A DNA stretch of 64,000 nucleotides from Marilutibacter chinensis (GTDB lineage Bacteria; Pseudomonadota; Gammaproteobacteria; Xanthomonadales; Xanthomonadaceae): NCBI RefSeq assembly GCF_021725675.1, contig NZ_JAKJPO010000007.1, forward strand, positions 124,001 to 188,000. Direction: 5' to 3'. Below the pieces are notes generated by a model. That model did no database searches, was not told the DNA's origin, and saw only the letters and a program-made list of their open reading frames with translations. Each line of letters begins with the position of its first letter. Position 1 is the stretch's first letter. Positions 46,755 through 56,600 of the stretch are shown piece by piece. The translations under genes and the position numbers were made by a program.

Positions 46755-47828
46755 ATGACCTCCCCCCTCAAGAACGACCGTTTCCTCCGCGCGCTGCGCC
46801 GCCAACCCGTCGACCGCACCCCGGTCTGGCTGATGCGCCAGGCTGGCCGTTACCTGCCGGAGTACCGCGCGACCCGCAAGCAGGCCGGCAGCTTCCTGGC
46901 GATGGCGAAGAACCCGGAGCTGGCCTGCGAGGTGACCTTGCAGCCGCTGCGCCGCTATCCGCTCGACGCGGCGATCCTGTTCTCCGACATCCTGACCGTG
47001 CCCGACGCGATGGGGCTGGGCCTGTACTTCGTCGAAGGCGAAGGACCGAAGTTCCGGCATCCGGTGCGCAGCCCCGACGACATCGCGCGGCTGGCAGTGC
47101 CGGACATGGAGACCGAGCTGCGCTACGTGACCGACGCGGTGCGCACGATCCGCCGCGAACTCGACGGCAGCGTGCCGCTGATCGGCTTCTCCGGCAGCCC
47201 GTGGACGCTGGCCTGCTACATGGTCGAAGGCGGCGGCAGCAAGGACTTTGCGAAAGTGAAATCGCTCGCACTGAACGATCCTGCCGCGATGCACCGGCTG
47301 CTCGGCGTGGTGACCGACGCGGTGATCGCCTACCTGTCGGCGCAACGCGCGGCCGGCGCGCAGGCATTGCAGGTATTCGACACCTGGGGCGGCGTGCTGG
47401 GACCGAGGATGTATCGCGAATTCTCGTTGCGCTACCTGCGACGGATCGCGCGCGAACTGGAGCGCGGCGACGGCGACGCGCGTACTCCACTCATCCTGTT
47501 CGGCAAGGGCAACGCCGCCTACCTGGGCGAGCTGGCCGACAGCGGCGCCGATGCGGTCGGCGCCGACTGGCTGGTCGACCTCGGCGACGCCGCGCGCGCC
47601 GTCGGCGGCAAGGTGGCGGTGCAGGGCAATCTCGACCCGGTCACCCTGTACGCATCGCCGGATGCGATCCGCGAGGAGGCCGGCCGCGCGCTGGACAGCT
47701 GGCGCGATGGCAACGGCGGTTCGCGCGAGGGCCATGTGTTCAATCTGGGTCACGGCATGTCGCCGGACATGGATCCCGAGCACGTCGCCGTGCTGGTCGA
47801 TGCGGTGCATACGCACAGCGCGCGCTGA
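46755..47828 (+). CDS. hemE: Uroporphyrinogen decarboxylase
   Basis: 357 residues. It removes four carboxyls from uroporphyrinogen III in haem and corrin synthesis. [17 protein letters not shown] holds the conserved Arg pair; [14 protein letters not shown] contains the catalytic Asp near residue 80; [22 protein letters not shown] and [16 protein letters not shown] (His near residue 337) are family signatures. The length is normal. A strong terminator follows 25 bases after the stop. Confidence 0.96.
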   Translation: MTSPLKNDRFLRALRRQPVDRTPVWLMRQAGRYLPEYRATRKQAGSFLAMAKNPELACEVTLQPLRRYPLDAAILFSDILTVPDAMGLGLYFVEGEGPKFRHPVRSPDDIARLAVPDMETELRYVTDAVRTIRRELDGSVPLIGFSGSPWTLACYMVEGGGSKDFAKVKSLALNDPAAMHRLLGVVTDAVIAYLSAQRAAGAQALQVFDTWGGVLGPRMYREFSLRYLRRIARELERGDGDARTPLILFGKGNAAYLGELADSGADAVGADWLVDLGDAARAVGGKVAVQGNLDPVTLYASPDAIREEAGRALDSWRDGNGGSREGHVFNLGHGMSPDMDPEHVAVLVDAVHTHSAR

Positions 47829-47852
47829 CCGGCACGCACGGCAGGAGGAAGA

Positions 47853-47878
47853 AAAACGGCGCCGGAAGGCGCCGTTTT
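47853..47878. terminator. Bidirectional terminator between hemE and the PCu(A)C gene
   Basis: AAAACGGCGCC-GGAA-GGCGCCGTTTT: a perfect 11-bp stem with a GGAA tetraloop and T-runs on both strands. It ends hemE and, from the other side, the copper operon. Confidence 0.9.
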
Positions 47879-47903
47879 CGTTGCGGCCGGATGAAGCGCC
47901 CGA

Positions 47904-48536
47904 TCAGCGATGCCCGCCGTCGGCGTCGGGGCCGTCGCCGGCGCCGGCGGACGGGCCCGACGCGCCCAGCGCGAGCACCTGGAATTCGACCTCGACCGGG
48001 CCCGCGTGCTCGAACACCAGGGTCGCCCCCACCGTATCGCCCTCGGCGAATGGCTGCGCGGGCTCCATGAACATCAGGTGATAGCTGCCCGGCGCCAGCC
48101 GGACCTCGCCGCCGGCCGGAATCTCCAGCCCTTCGTCCAGATGGCGCATCTTCATCATGCCGTCGACGGTCCGCATCTCGTGCAGCTCGACGCGTTCGGC
48201 CGCGGGGCTCCGGACCGATACCAGCCGGTCGGCATCGGCGCCGCCGTTGCGCAGGGTCAGGAAACCGCCGGCGACCTTCGCGCCCGGCGGCATCGCCCGC
48301 ATCCAGGCATCACCGGCGCCGATACCGGCCGGCATCGGTGCCGATGCCGTCATTTCGGCGGCAGGCACTTGTGCTGGCGCGTCGACGGCGCCGGTTCCTG
48401 GCTGCGGTTCGGGCGAGGTGCCGGGTGAGCAGGCCGCCAGCAGCGCGGCGGTGGCGACGGCGGTGGCGGCGCTTCGCAGCTGCGGCAAACGGCTCGGAGC
48501 CGCGTCCTTCATCGAAAGGTCTTTCCGGAACTTCAT
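47904..48536 (-). CDS. PCu(A)C-type copper chaperone, lipoprotein
   Basis: 210 residues from ATG 48536, with GGAGGAG before it; a second Met nine codons on is an alternative. A signal peptide leads to LLAAC (lipidated Cys near residue 37). The PCu(A)C domain (about 75-195) has the metal ligands VELHEMRTVDGMMKMRHL and GSYHLMFME, matching H-(M)-x10-M-x21-H-x-M. It would deliver Cu(I) to the CuA site of cytochrome oxidase or shuttle periplasmic copper. The last 20 residues are Gly/Ser/Asp-rich with a final His-Arg. Confidence 0.9.
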   Translation of the reverse strand: MKFRKDLSMKDAAPSRLPQLRSAATAVATAALLAACSPGTSPEPQPGTGAVDAPAQVPAAEMTASAPMPAGIGAGDAWMRAMPPGAKVAGGFLTLRNGGADADRLVSVRSPAAERVELHEMRTVDGMMKMRHLDEGLEIPAGGEVRLAPGSYHLMFMEPAQPFAEGDTVGATLVFEHAGPVEVEFQVLALGASGPSAGAGDGPDADGGHR

Positions 48537-48673
48537 CGGTACTCCTCCAGTGAATCGAACAGGGTCAGGGAACGGCGGCGGAACGGGAGGTTCCGCTGCG
48601 ACATCGAGGCCAGCAGGCACAGCCACAGAAGGGTCCAGGTGCCAATGACGGTGACGAATAGAACCGACATCAT
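48533..48673 (-). CDS. 46-residue single-span membrane protein
   Basis: Starts ATGATG at 48673, whose first base overlaps the stop of the frame upstream, and its stop overlaps the PCu(A)C ATG by four bases. Residues 3-25 (SVLFVTVIGTWTLLWLCLLA) form one hydrophobic segment, then a basic turn (SQRNLPFRRRS) and an acidic tail. The layout fits a small subunit or regulatory microprotein coupled to copper export or chaperoning. Position between two coupled genes gives the support; no family was recognised. Confidence 0.5.
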   Translation of the reverse strand: MMSVLFVTVIGTWTLLWLCLLASMSQRNLPFRRRSLTLFDSLEEYR

Positions 48674-49005
48674 CCGTCGGCGCCCCCGCCATCGCAGGCC
48701 GAGGCAGAACGAACGCCCGTCGCCGCGCAGGAACCGGGCCTGGTCGACGCCGCCGGATCGACTACGGCGCCGGTGGTCGAGATCCAGTTGCGGTCGGCGA
48801 GGTCGCGCCCGGACGGCGGTCGTGGACCACGACCGGATCGAGCGTGGCGGCGAAAGCGGCTGCTGGATCGTGCCGGACCGCCGGCCAGCTCGTCGGCATG
48901 CGCGACGGAAGCGGACAGGCAGGGAAACAGACAGACGACCAGGGCCACACGCGTGCGTGCGCCCGGATACGGCGCGCATGGCGCCGCGAACGGGATGTTC
49001 GACAT
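48670..49005 (-). pseudogene. Signal-peptide ORF, probably a frameshifted TonB-receptor remnant
   Basis: ATG 49005 has GGAG six bases upstream and begins with a good signal peptide ending SVAHA-D at residue 37. After that the frame becomes Arg/Ser/Gly-rich and unlike a folded domain. In a neighbouring frame at 48765-48869 the sequence reads DPAAAFAATLDPVVVHDRRPG, close to the plug start (TLDxVVVxxxR) of TonB-dependent receptors, then stops. The simplest reading is the 5' end of an outer-membrane copper receptor with a frameshift near 48880 and the body deleted. A genuine 111-residue secreted protein is the alternative. Confidence 0.45.
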
Positions 49006-49069
49006 GGAAACTCCGAAATGCAAAGAACGCGCACGACACAGCCGCACGCGGCAGAAGGTTTTTTGCGTT

Positions 49070-49507
49070 TCAGAGCGCCAGAGGCGGCCCGCGCGATCCC
49101 AGTCCGCACGGATGCCGCCATTCGCGGCGCAGACCGGCGCCGATTCGACCGGTCGAAACCTGCGGTTTGAACGGCGGGAACAATCCCAGACACAGCGCAA
49201 GGAACAGCAGCGACGCCAGCAGCGGGCAGTAATCGCAGTCGGCGCCCGCATGGCCGGAGGGTTTGCCGGGCATGTCCGCGCCGGCCTCGTCCATGCCGCC
49301 GTCGGTACCAGGCAACTGCACGTACTTCAGCCCGGCGACGGTGCAGATCGCGGTCCAGTGCGCGCCCGCGCTCTCCCAGCCATCGGCCCCCACGCGCGAT
49401 TCCGCCAGCCGCCCCAGGGTCGGCACGATCAGCAGCAGCAGGGTGGCGAGGAACGCCAGCCTGAGCATGCCGGTCTGGTACGGGCGGAAGCGGATCACGG
49501 CGCGCAT
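49070..49507 (-). CDS. DUF2946 protein of the copper cluster
   Basis: 145 residues. Starts with a hydrophobic signal/anchor (GMLRLAFLATLLLLIVPTLGRLAES) and later CDYCPLLASLLFLALCLGLF, the DUF2946 hallmark of a CxxCP near the second hydrophobic segment. DUF2946 genes usually accompany copper-handling genes and TonB receptors. ATG 49507 is the start used here; TACAAT overlaps it, and a leaderless GTG at 49498 is an alternative. It probably heads an operon with the genes down to the PCu(A)C chaperone. Confidence 0.75.
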   Translation of the reverse strand: MRAVIRFRPYQTGMLRLAFLATLLLLIVPTLGRLAESRVGADGWESAGAHWTAICTVAGLKYVQLPGTDGGMDEAGADMPGKPSGHAGADCDYCPLLASLLFLALCLGLFPPFKPQVSTGRIGAGLRREWRHPCGLGSRGPPLAL

Positions 49508-49511
49508 TGTA
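49506..49511 (-). promoter_or_regulatory. -10 element overlapping the DUF2946 start
   Basis: TACAAT on the minus strand, whose last two bases are the first two of ATG 49507. The predicted +1 near 49499 abuts GTG 49498 in the same frame. Confidence 0.35.
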
Positions 49512-49593
49512 GCGGCCGCGCGCGGGGACCGGCGGATGCAGGCCGGCCCCGAGTCCCGCGAAGCAGCGTCCCCTTCACGACCGCGATCAGGCT

Positions 49594-51183
49594 TCAGTCG
49601 CAGACCGGATCCCCGGCGTCCACGCGTCGTCCCTCTGCCGCCGATTCGGGCTGGTGCCAGCGGAACAGCTCCATCTCCCTGAACTCGTCCTCGATCACCA
49701 CGAACGTATAGCAGGCGGGCAGGTCTTCCAGGGCGATCCCCTTCAGCGCCTCCGATGCCGACAAACCCATCGCTTCACGACGCCGCTCGAAGCCGCCGGC
49801 ATCCATTACCCGCTGGAATGCGCCGGTATTGGCCACCTCGACCTTGGCGCCGGTCCTCAGCGTGGCCGTCCAGGGCGTCTCGTACTCGTGGGTATGACCG
49901 TAGACGAACTGCCTCATCGCCGGGTAGCGACTGCGGCGCTCGCGCAGATGACGGGCGACGACCGCCTGCTTGGAGTTGAGCGTCGACTCCACCGTCGCCG
50001 CCAGGCTCGGCGGCGCGCAGGCCAAGCGGCCATTGATCGCGGCGTGGTCGCACAACTGCCGCAGGTGATCGTCAGGCAGGCCGGCGACCTCGACATCGAG
50101 CTGGGCGCGGATCGCTGCGCCCAGTTCCGATTGATCCACGATCAGTTCGGCGAACTCATCGCCGTCGCCCAGGCTGGCCAGCACCAGCGCGTGTCCCCGC
50201 GTGCGGGCGTAGTCGAGATCCCACTCCGGCGTCTGCCCGGGCTCGACGGACAGCATCCGCGCGCGTTGCCGGCGCGAGGTCTCGAACAGGTTGAACATCA
50301 CGAACCGCGCCAGATCCTGTGCCGACCGCCCCAGCCCACGATCGGCGAGGCGGTACTTCGCGCCCAGCGACTCGGGGCTCAGATTGTCGATGATCGGATA
50401 TTCGCCCTCGACGTCGTTGAACAATGTCTGCACGAACTGCTCGCCCCAGGGGCGGATCATGTGCGCCGCACCGTCGATCTCGACCGTCACCTGCGGCCAG
50501 GCATCGTAGCGGTTGGCGTCCTTGCCGATCTGGTGCCCGTGCTCGGCCACGGTCATGCCACTTTCGCTGAGCCAGATACCATCGTCCAGGCGCCGGACGC
50601 GGTTGCCGGCGGCCGGCAGCGCCTCCTTCAGCGTCTGCCAGACGGGATCCAGCAGCAGCGCCGCATCATGGTTGCCGGGCACCACGTGCAAGCGGTTGTC
50701 GCCGCGGGCGACGAAACGGTCGATCACTTCAAGGTCCGGCGCATGTGCCTGGATCACCCGCCGCGCGAGGGCCAGGGTCTGCTCGGCGGTACAGCCGGCA
50801 TCGGGGTGGGGCGCGGTGCAGGCCATGCCTGGGTATGGCTGCCAGAGTTCGAGGAAATCCCCGAGCACGATCAAGTCGACGCTGTCGCCATGACGGCGGC
50901 TGACATCGTCGAGGAAACCGGCCAGCGCGGCGTTCCAGCGGAAGTCCTCCTGCCGACTCCACTGACCGTCATCCCGTCTTCCCAGCCCCATGTGAGTGTC
51001 GCTGACGAATACGAGTGTGCGTGGCGAAACAGGGTCGGGCACGACAGCCGCGGGCTGGGCGGCGGCCGGTGGGCAGAGTGCCGACAACGCAGCCAGAACG
51101 AACGGGGCCAGTGGCCTCCGAAGCCCGACCTCAGGTCTCCGCGGGGTCCCCGCCGGTCCCGCGCCCGTCACTCGCGCGTCCAT
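49594..51183 (-). CDS. Exported calcineurin-like metallophosphoesterase
   Basis: 529 residues from ATG 51183. A hydrophobic signal core (PLAPFVLAALSALCPPAAAQ) starts near residue 24. All metal-binding motifs are present: D62-T-H in FVSDTHMGLG, GDFLELW, VPGNHDAALL, EHGHQIG and YGHTHEYET. This is an intact dinuclear phosphoesterase, longer than LpxH-type enzymes by about 250 residues, with an all-alpha insert in the middle. Other in-frame ATGs at 51213 and 51228 come from a tandem repeat. The gene overlaps the upstream CHAT gene by 53 bases. Substrate unknown. Confidence 0.85.
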   Translation of the reverse strand: MDARVTGAGPAGTPRRPEVGLRRPLAPFVLAALSALCPPAAAQPAAVVPDPVSPRTLVFVSDTHMGLGRRDDGQWSRQEDFRWNAALAGFLDDVSRRHGDSVDLIVLGDFLELWQPYPGMACTAPHPDAGCTAEQTLALARRVIQAHAPDLEVIDRFVARGDNRLHVVPGNHDAALLLDPVWQTLKEALPAAGNRVRRLDDGIWLSESGMTVAEHGHQIGKDANRYDAWPQVTVEIDGAAHMIRPWGEQFVQTLFNDVEGEYPIIDNLSPESLGAKYRLADRGLGRSAQDLARFVMFNLFETSRRQRARMLSVEPGQTPEWDLDYARTRGHALVLASLGDGDEFAELIVDQSELGAAIRAQLDVEVAGLPDDHLRQLCDHAAINGRLACAPPSLAATVESTLNSKQAVVARHLRERRSRYPAMRQFVYGHTHEYETPWTATLRTGAKVEVANTGAFQRVMDAGGFERRREAMGLSASEALKGIALEDLPACYTFVVIEDEFREMELFRWHQPESAAEGRRVDAGDPVCD

Positions 51184-53440
51184 CCGCTTCGTCTTCTTCC
51201 ACACGTTCCTCATGCTCGGGGTCCTCATGCTCGGGGTCCGGCTGCCGTGGCCGCGGGCAAAGGCGGACCGATGGATCGCCGATCAGCACATACTCGCGGT
51301 GCAGGTGACCGTCGCCGACGAAACCGTTGGTTTCGCTGTAGCGACGCTCGGTGGTCGCCACTGCCTGCGCGTACAGCGCCTGTAGGGTCGGGGTATCGCC
51401 TTCGTAGTAGGCCCGGTCGATGTCGTTGATCAATTGCTCGGTCAGCACCAGGGCGTAGTCGGTCGGCACCGACAGCGGCGAGGCGATGAACGACTCCACG
51501 TTGTGCCGGTGCAAGCGCTGGATCAGTCCGTTGGAGGCGTTCGGCGAGGCGGTGTTGCACGCGGCGAGAAAAGCGGCGCTGCCCGGGGCGAACCGGCGCC
51601 GGATGTCCTCCATGTCGATCACCTCGCCCGAACCTCGTTCGATCTCGATGCCGTCGCTGCCGTAATGCGCGACCAGGATGATTCCCTCCGCACCCGCTGG
51701 CGCGGACGCCGCGGACGACGCCGCGGACGGCGGCGTACCCGCCGTTCCGGCGAAGAAGGCCTCGACCTGCGTGTGGCCGGTCAGCGCGGCATTGCGCCAG
51801 TCGGTTGGCGGCAGCGCGACGATCCGGTCGACGATGCGCTTGTGCTCGTCGGGCAGGTCATGGGCGACCGAGCGACCGACCAGTACGTGCCAACGGCTCA
51901 CGCAGCCCGGCGTCAGCGCACCGGGGACGGAGATCGGCTCGACCAGAGTGAAGTCGTTCGTGATCAGCTGCGACCCCGGCGCCGCCAGCATCCGTAGCGG
52001 CAGATACATGCGCTCGCTGTCGCCGCCACGACCGGGCACGAAGAACTGCGCCGACACCACGGTCTCATCATCCGACTCGGCCAGCGCCTTGAGCGCCGCG
52101 AACGCCTGTTCCGCGCTCATTCCCGGCAGTTGCGAGGAGGCCTGCGCGCTGAACAGCTTGTCCTTGATGAATTTCGCCGCCTTCTGATAGGCCCAGTGCC
52201 CCCGTTCGGCCTGGCTCAGATAGCCGCGGTCCGCGACGACACGGCGCTGGAATTCGGCGTTCGCGCGGAACGCATCCTCGATCGAAGACACCAGTCGCCA
52301 GCCGGCGACCTGGCGTTCGCCGTCGCGCGGCTGCACCACCATCACCGCGTAACTGTCGCCACGCGAGGCACCGACCTCGAACACGTGCAGGCCGACATGG
52401 CTGGCGTCGTCCGCGACACCGGCGGGCCTGTCGAGCACGTCGACGACGTCGGCCATGCTCTTGACCACCGGCGCCTGCAGTCGCCGTTCGCGGTCGGACG
52501 GGTCGCGGCAACTGGTCTGTCCGAAGAATCCATCGATCGGCATGGTCACCACCAACCCGTCCAGGGCGATGGTCATTTCCTCGTTCCAGACGGAAAGCAC
52601 GATCTGCGCACAACCGCGCGCATAGGCGTTGACCAGAAACGGGATCGACTGCCGACCGAATACCCGGTCCGTGCGGTCATCCGCTCCTGCGTCATCCGAC
52701 CCCGTCCCGTCCGCCCCGGTACCGGCCTCCTCGTCATCGATCGACGGAGAAGGCGGCGGGGACGGCTTGCGCAGGACCAGCGGGTAGGCCGTGGTGCCGT
52801 TCCCGGGGGCCGGCGAAACGCCGTCGGCGAAGATCGGCACCAGGTGGACGACAAGCGCCCGATCTTCCCGCAGTTCACGCAGCCGTTCCTCCAGGGTCGT
52901 GGACACCCGCGCCTGGAGCGCCCGATCGACCACCGCCACGTCCAACTGGTAGGAACGCCCGCGTGCGACCGTGGTTACCGGCGCGCAATCGGGCGGGCAA
53001 TCGATGCGCGGGGAGACCCCGGCCGTCCAACCGATCCGGAAGCCCTCGACCGGGAGATCCTCCGCGGGCCCGGAAAACGCGGCGGCGGTCGGGACGATTG
53101 CAGGCTCGTCCTCCTCATGTACCAACTCCGCCGGTGCCGGCGCGGCAGCGATCGCCCGCATGGCCAACGCTCGTTCCCGAGCCACGGTCGCCGTTCCCGC
53201 GGGAAGCGCCTCCGCGATCCGCTCGGCTTCGGAAATCCCCCGCCCGGCGGGCGCATCGATCTCGTCCGGGGGAAGGGACATCGGCGCGGGAGTGGCATGG
53301 GCCTCCCCATCGGCGGCCGAGGCCGCGTCGACCTGGCCGACGGGCACCGGTTCCTCTTCGGATCCGATCCGCTGCGCCTGTCCGCAGGCGGCCAGGAGCA
53401 AGGCCAGCGCCAGCGCACCTGCGGTTGGCATGCCGCGCAT
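51131..53440 (-). CDS. Lipoprotein with C-terminal CHAT (caspase-like) protease domain
   Basis: 769 residues from ATG 53440, chosen because it puts a signal peptide with lipobox LLAAC (Cys19) at the N-terminus; an upstream start at 53566 lacks both RBS and signal. After a disordered Ala/Glu/Pro region come about 450 residues of unrecognised, Cys-poor alpha/beta sequence. The C-terminal part resembles CHAT: VAHYGSDG with catalytic His592, LAACNTASPN with catalytic Cys628, and EYVLIGDPSVRL near the end. CHAT proteins are peptidases or adapters, and an envelope-anchored one is unusual. The tail is acidic and repetitive. Confidence 0.78.
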   Translation of the reverse strand: MRGMPTAGALALALLLAACGQAQRIGSEEEPVPVGQVDAASAADGEAHATPAPMSLPPDEIDAPAGRGISEAERIAEALPAGTATVARERALAMRAIAAAPAPAELVHEEDEPAIVPTAAAFSGPAEDLPVEGFRIGWTAGVSPRIDCPPDCAPVTTVARGRSYQLDVAVVDRALQARVSTTLEERLRELREDRALVVHLVPIFADGVSPAPGNGTTAYPLVLRKPSPPPSPSIDDEEAGTGADGTGSDDAGADDRTDRVFGRQSIPFLVNAYARGCAQIVLSVWNEEMTIALDGLVVTMPIDGFFGQTSCRDPSDRERRLQAPVVKSMADVVDVLDRPAGVADDASHVGLHVFEVGASRGDSYAVMVVQPRDGERQVAGWRLVSSIEDAFRANAEFQRRVVADRGYLSQAERGHWAYQKAAKFIKDKLFSAQASSQLPGMSAEQAFAALKALAESDDETVVSAQFFVPGRGGDSERMYLPLRMLAAPGSQLITNDFTLVEPISVPGALTPGCVSRWHVLVGRSVAHDLPDEHKRIVDRIVALPPTDWRNAALTGHTQVEAFFAGTAGTPPSAASSAASAPAGAEGIILVAHYGSDGIEIERGSGEVIDMEDIRRRFAPGSAAFLAACNTASPNASNGLIQRLHRHNVESFIASPLSVPTDYALVLTEQLINDIDRAYYEGDTPTLQALYAQAVATTERRYSETNGFVGDGHLHREYVLIGDPSVRLCPRPRQPDPEHEDPEHEERVEEDEADGRASDGRGTGGDPAET
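51207..51236. repeat. 15-bp tandem repeat at the CHAT/phosphoesterase overlap
   Basis: TCCTCATGCTCGGGG occurs twice in tandem. On the minus strand each copy holds an in-frame ATG for the phosphoesterase and encodes PEHED in the CHAT tail. It provides alternative starts and could vary by slippage. Confidence 0.8.
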
Positions 53441-53629
53441 GGGGAGCCCACACCACGCCGTCGGCGCTCCTCCTTTCCCTGATGAGGTGTCCAATGCGTT
53501 TCCCCTGTCCCCTGCGTGGCCGGCCTGCGCTCCGCAGAACGGCGGGCCCGCAACACTCTCGGACATACCGCAGGTGCCGTGATGACCCCGTCATCGCGCG
53601 CCGGCCCGGGTGGCTCGCAGTCGAAGTCG
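53441..53629. other. Gap between hybrid kinase and CHAT gene
   Basis: 189 bases on the minus strand. No terminator or strong promoter was recognised, so read-through from the kinase gene into the CHAT gene is possible. Confidence 0.35.
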
Positions 53630-56600
53630 CTAGGCGGAAGGCCTGGAGGGCTCCCGCGTCACCGCCGCCAGCAGCTCCGCCAGCATCGCGCCGGTGACCG
53701 GCTTGCGCACGAAACGGTCGAAGCCGGCCTGCAGGGCCTGCTGCTCGACCGGAACGTCCGCGCGCGCGGTGATCGCGATCAGCGGTGCGTGGAAGCCCTG
53801 CACGCGCAACTGTCGCGCCAGGGAAAGACCGTCCATGCCCGGCAGGTCGAGGTCGAGCAGCGCGGCATCGAAGCCCGTCGTCTTCGCGCTCGCCGTGGCG
53901 ACTTCGGCAAGCGCGGCGAGGCCGTGCTCGGCATGGACGACGCGATGGCCCTGCGCCCGCAGCAGGCCGGCCAGCACATCGGCAACGGTCGCGTCGTCCT
54001 CGACCAGCAGCAGGTCCAGGGCGCGCATGGGCGTGGGTGGCGACGCCGTGGCGGCGGTTCCCGCCGTACCCGCCTCGTTCGCGGTAGCCGCCGCACTTTC
54101 CGCGAACGGCAGCACGACATGGAAGCGTGCGCCGCGGCCGGGCGCGCTGTCGACTTCGATCCGGCCACCCATCGCCTCGACCAGCTCATGACAGATCGCC
54201 AGTCCCAGTCCGCTGCCGCCGTAGCGGTCGGCGGTACGGGCACCCTCGGCCTGCTCGAAGCGGCGGAACAGCCGTCCCTGCTGCTCCTCGCTCAGGCCCG
54301 GCCCGGTGTCCTCGACGGTGAAACGCAATCCGCCGCCGGCATCGCGCGCGACGTGCAGGCCGACGTGACCGACCGCGGTGAACTTGATCGCGTTGCCGAG
54401 CAGGTTGAGGAGGATCTGCCGGACCCGTTTGGCGTCGCCGTCGACCCGGCGTGGCAGATCGCCGGACAGGCGGGAGACGAATTCCAGCCCCTTGGCGCGC
54501 GCAAGCGGCGCATTGAGCCCGACCACCTCGCGCAGCAGCCGTTCCAGCTCGAACGGCGCGACCATCAGCTCGAGCTTGCCGGATTCGATCCGGGCCAGGT
54601 CCAGCGCATCGTTGACCAGGCGCAGCAGATGCTCGCCCGCCTGCTTGATCGATTCGGCGAACTCGCGCTGCTCGGCATCCAGGTCGGTGCCCAGCAGCAG
54701 CTCGCTCATGCCGAGCACGCCGGTCATCGGCGTGCGCACCTCGTGTCCGAGGGTGGCGAGGAAGCGGGTCTTGGCGAGCGACGCCTGGGTCGCGATTTCG
54801 CGCTCGTGCTCTGCCCGCTCGCGGGCGTGCAGCTGGCGCAGCCGGTCGCGATAGACGTCGGACGCCCACCACAGCAGCAGCACCGCGAGCCCGCCGAAGC
54901 CAGCCCAGGCCGCCGGCGTGTTCCACCACGGCGGCTGCACCGTGAAGTGCAGGATCTGTTCGGCCGACGCATTGCCGAGGGCGTCGTCTGCGCGCGCGCG
55001 CAGCGTGTAGCTTCCTGGGGCCAGGCCGGAGAATTCGCGCTCGCCGCGGCTGCCGTGCCCGACCCAGTCCGGGTCGTAGCCATCCAGACGGGTGAAGTAG
55101 CGGATCGCCTCGGGATCGTCGAAGGCCATCAGCCGGAACTGCATCCGCAGTTCGCGGTCGGCGGCGGTCAGCGCCTGAAGCGCCTCGTGCCCGACCGTCC
55201 GCCAGCGGCCATCCCGGCGCACCTCGACGGCGTCCCACTGCAGGCGCGGCTGCAGCGGCGGCGGATCGCCGGCGCTGGAGTCGACCAGCACCACGCCGCC
55301 GTCGTCGAGCGCTCCGGCCAGCAGACCGTCCGGCGTCAATACCGTCGAATGGTCGACGAACTGATGACTGGACAGACCGTCGGCCAGACCGAACCGGCGC
55401 AGGCGGCCCGCCTGGTGATCCCATCGGTACAGCCCGCGCGCGGTCGCCAGCCAGACCCGGCCGCGCACATCCACGTGCAGTCCGCGCCCCTCGATCGCGG
55501 GAATCTCGTGTTCGGCACCGACCCGCGCCAGCGGCACCCAGCGGTCGCCGTCGCGGCGATAGCGCTCCAGCCCCGCCAACCGCTGCAGCCACAGGTGGTC
55601 GGGGCCCTCGAAGTCGAACCCGTAGACGCGATCGCCGGCCAATCCCGGTACCGGCTCGAAGCGCCGCCCATCAGCCGCCAGGCGCAGTATTCCTGCGTCG
55701 GCGGCGACCCACGGCACGCCGTCCGGGTCGAAGCCCAGATCTTCCACGTCGACCGTGTCCAACCCTCCGTCGGGGCCGGCCGGGATATTGGCGAGCACGC
55801 GCCCGCTGTCGGGGTCGCGCTGCTGCATGCCGCCGCCGGAGGCGACCAGCCAGATGGTGCCGTCCGGCGCCTGCTTCATCAGCGGGATCGCTCCGCCGGG
55901 GGTCGCATCGGTGTCGTCCTCGGGCGCCCAGCCGCGGACGACGCCGTCGCCGTCGATCCGCAGCAGATTGCCGAATAGTCCCGCGGTGCCGAGCCACAGC
56001 CGGCCGCGATCGTCCTCCACGATCGAGATCGGGCGCCATCCGGTCAGCGCCGCACGGGTGGCCTCGGAAATCGGGTGGACGATGCCGGACTCGTCCAGGT
56101 AATCGAGCTCGCCGCGTTCGCCCATCATCCACAGCCCGCCGTCTGCCGAAGGCGCCATGCCGAGATAGAGCGAACTGGTGAGTCCGCCGTCGCCGTGGGT
56201 GAGCTGGGTCACGTCGCGCCAGTCCGGACGCAGGTAACCGAGTCCGCGCCCCGGCACCGGCAGCCACAACGCGCCATTGTCCTGCATCAACAGTTGCTGG
56301 ATCGCCCGGGTCGGCCCGTGCGCGCCGGTCTGCACCGGCACCGGAATCTCGCCGGGCGCGACCTTCCAGACGCTGCGCTGGGTGCCCAGCCACAGATGGC
56401 CGCTGAGGTCGTTGACCACGCTGAGCACGGCATTGGGCTTGGCGAACATCGCCGACCACTTCGGATCGTCCCAATGGCCGTCGGCGACGCGCCGGTAGAC
56501 GCCACTGTCGGCTCCGACCCACAGGCCGTCGGCGCGGGGGCTGACCGAATAGACCAGCGGTGCGGGTACCTCGCCGGGTACCGGAACCCGCTCGATCGCC

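Noticed and set aside
53516..55978. 820-codon plus-strand frame opposite the hybrid kinase
   Set aside because: Shadow of the HisKA/HATPase/REC region, which shows all catalytic boxes on the minus strand.
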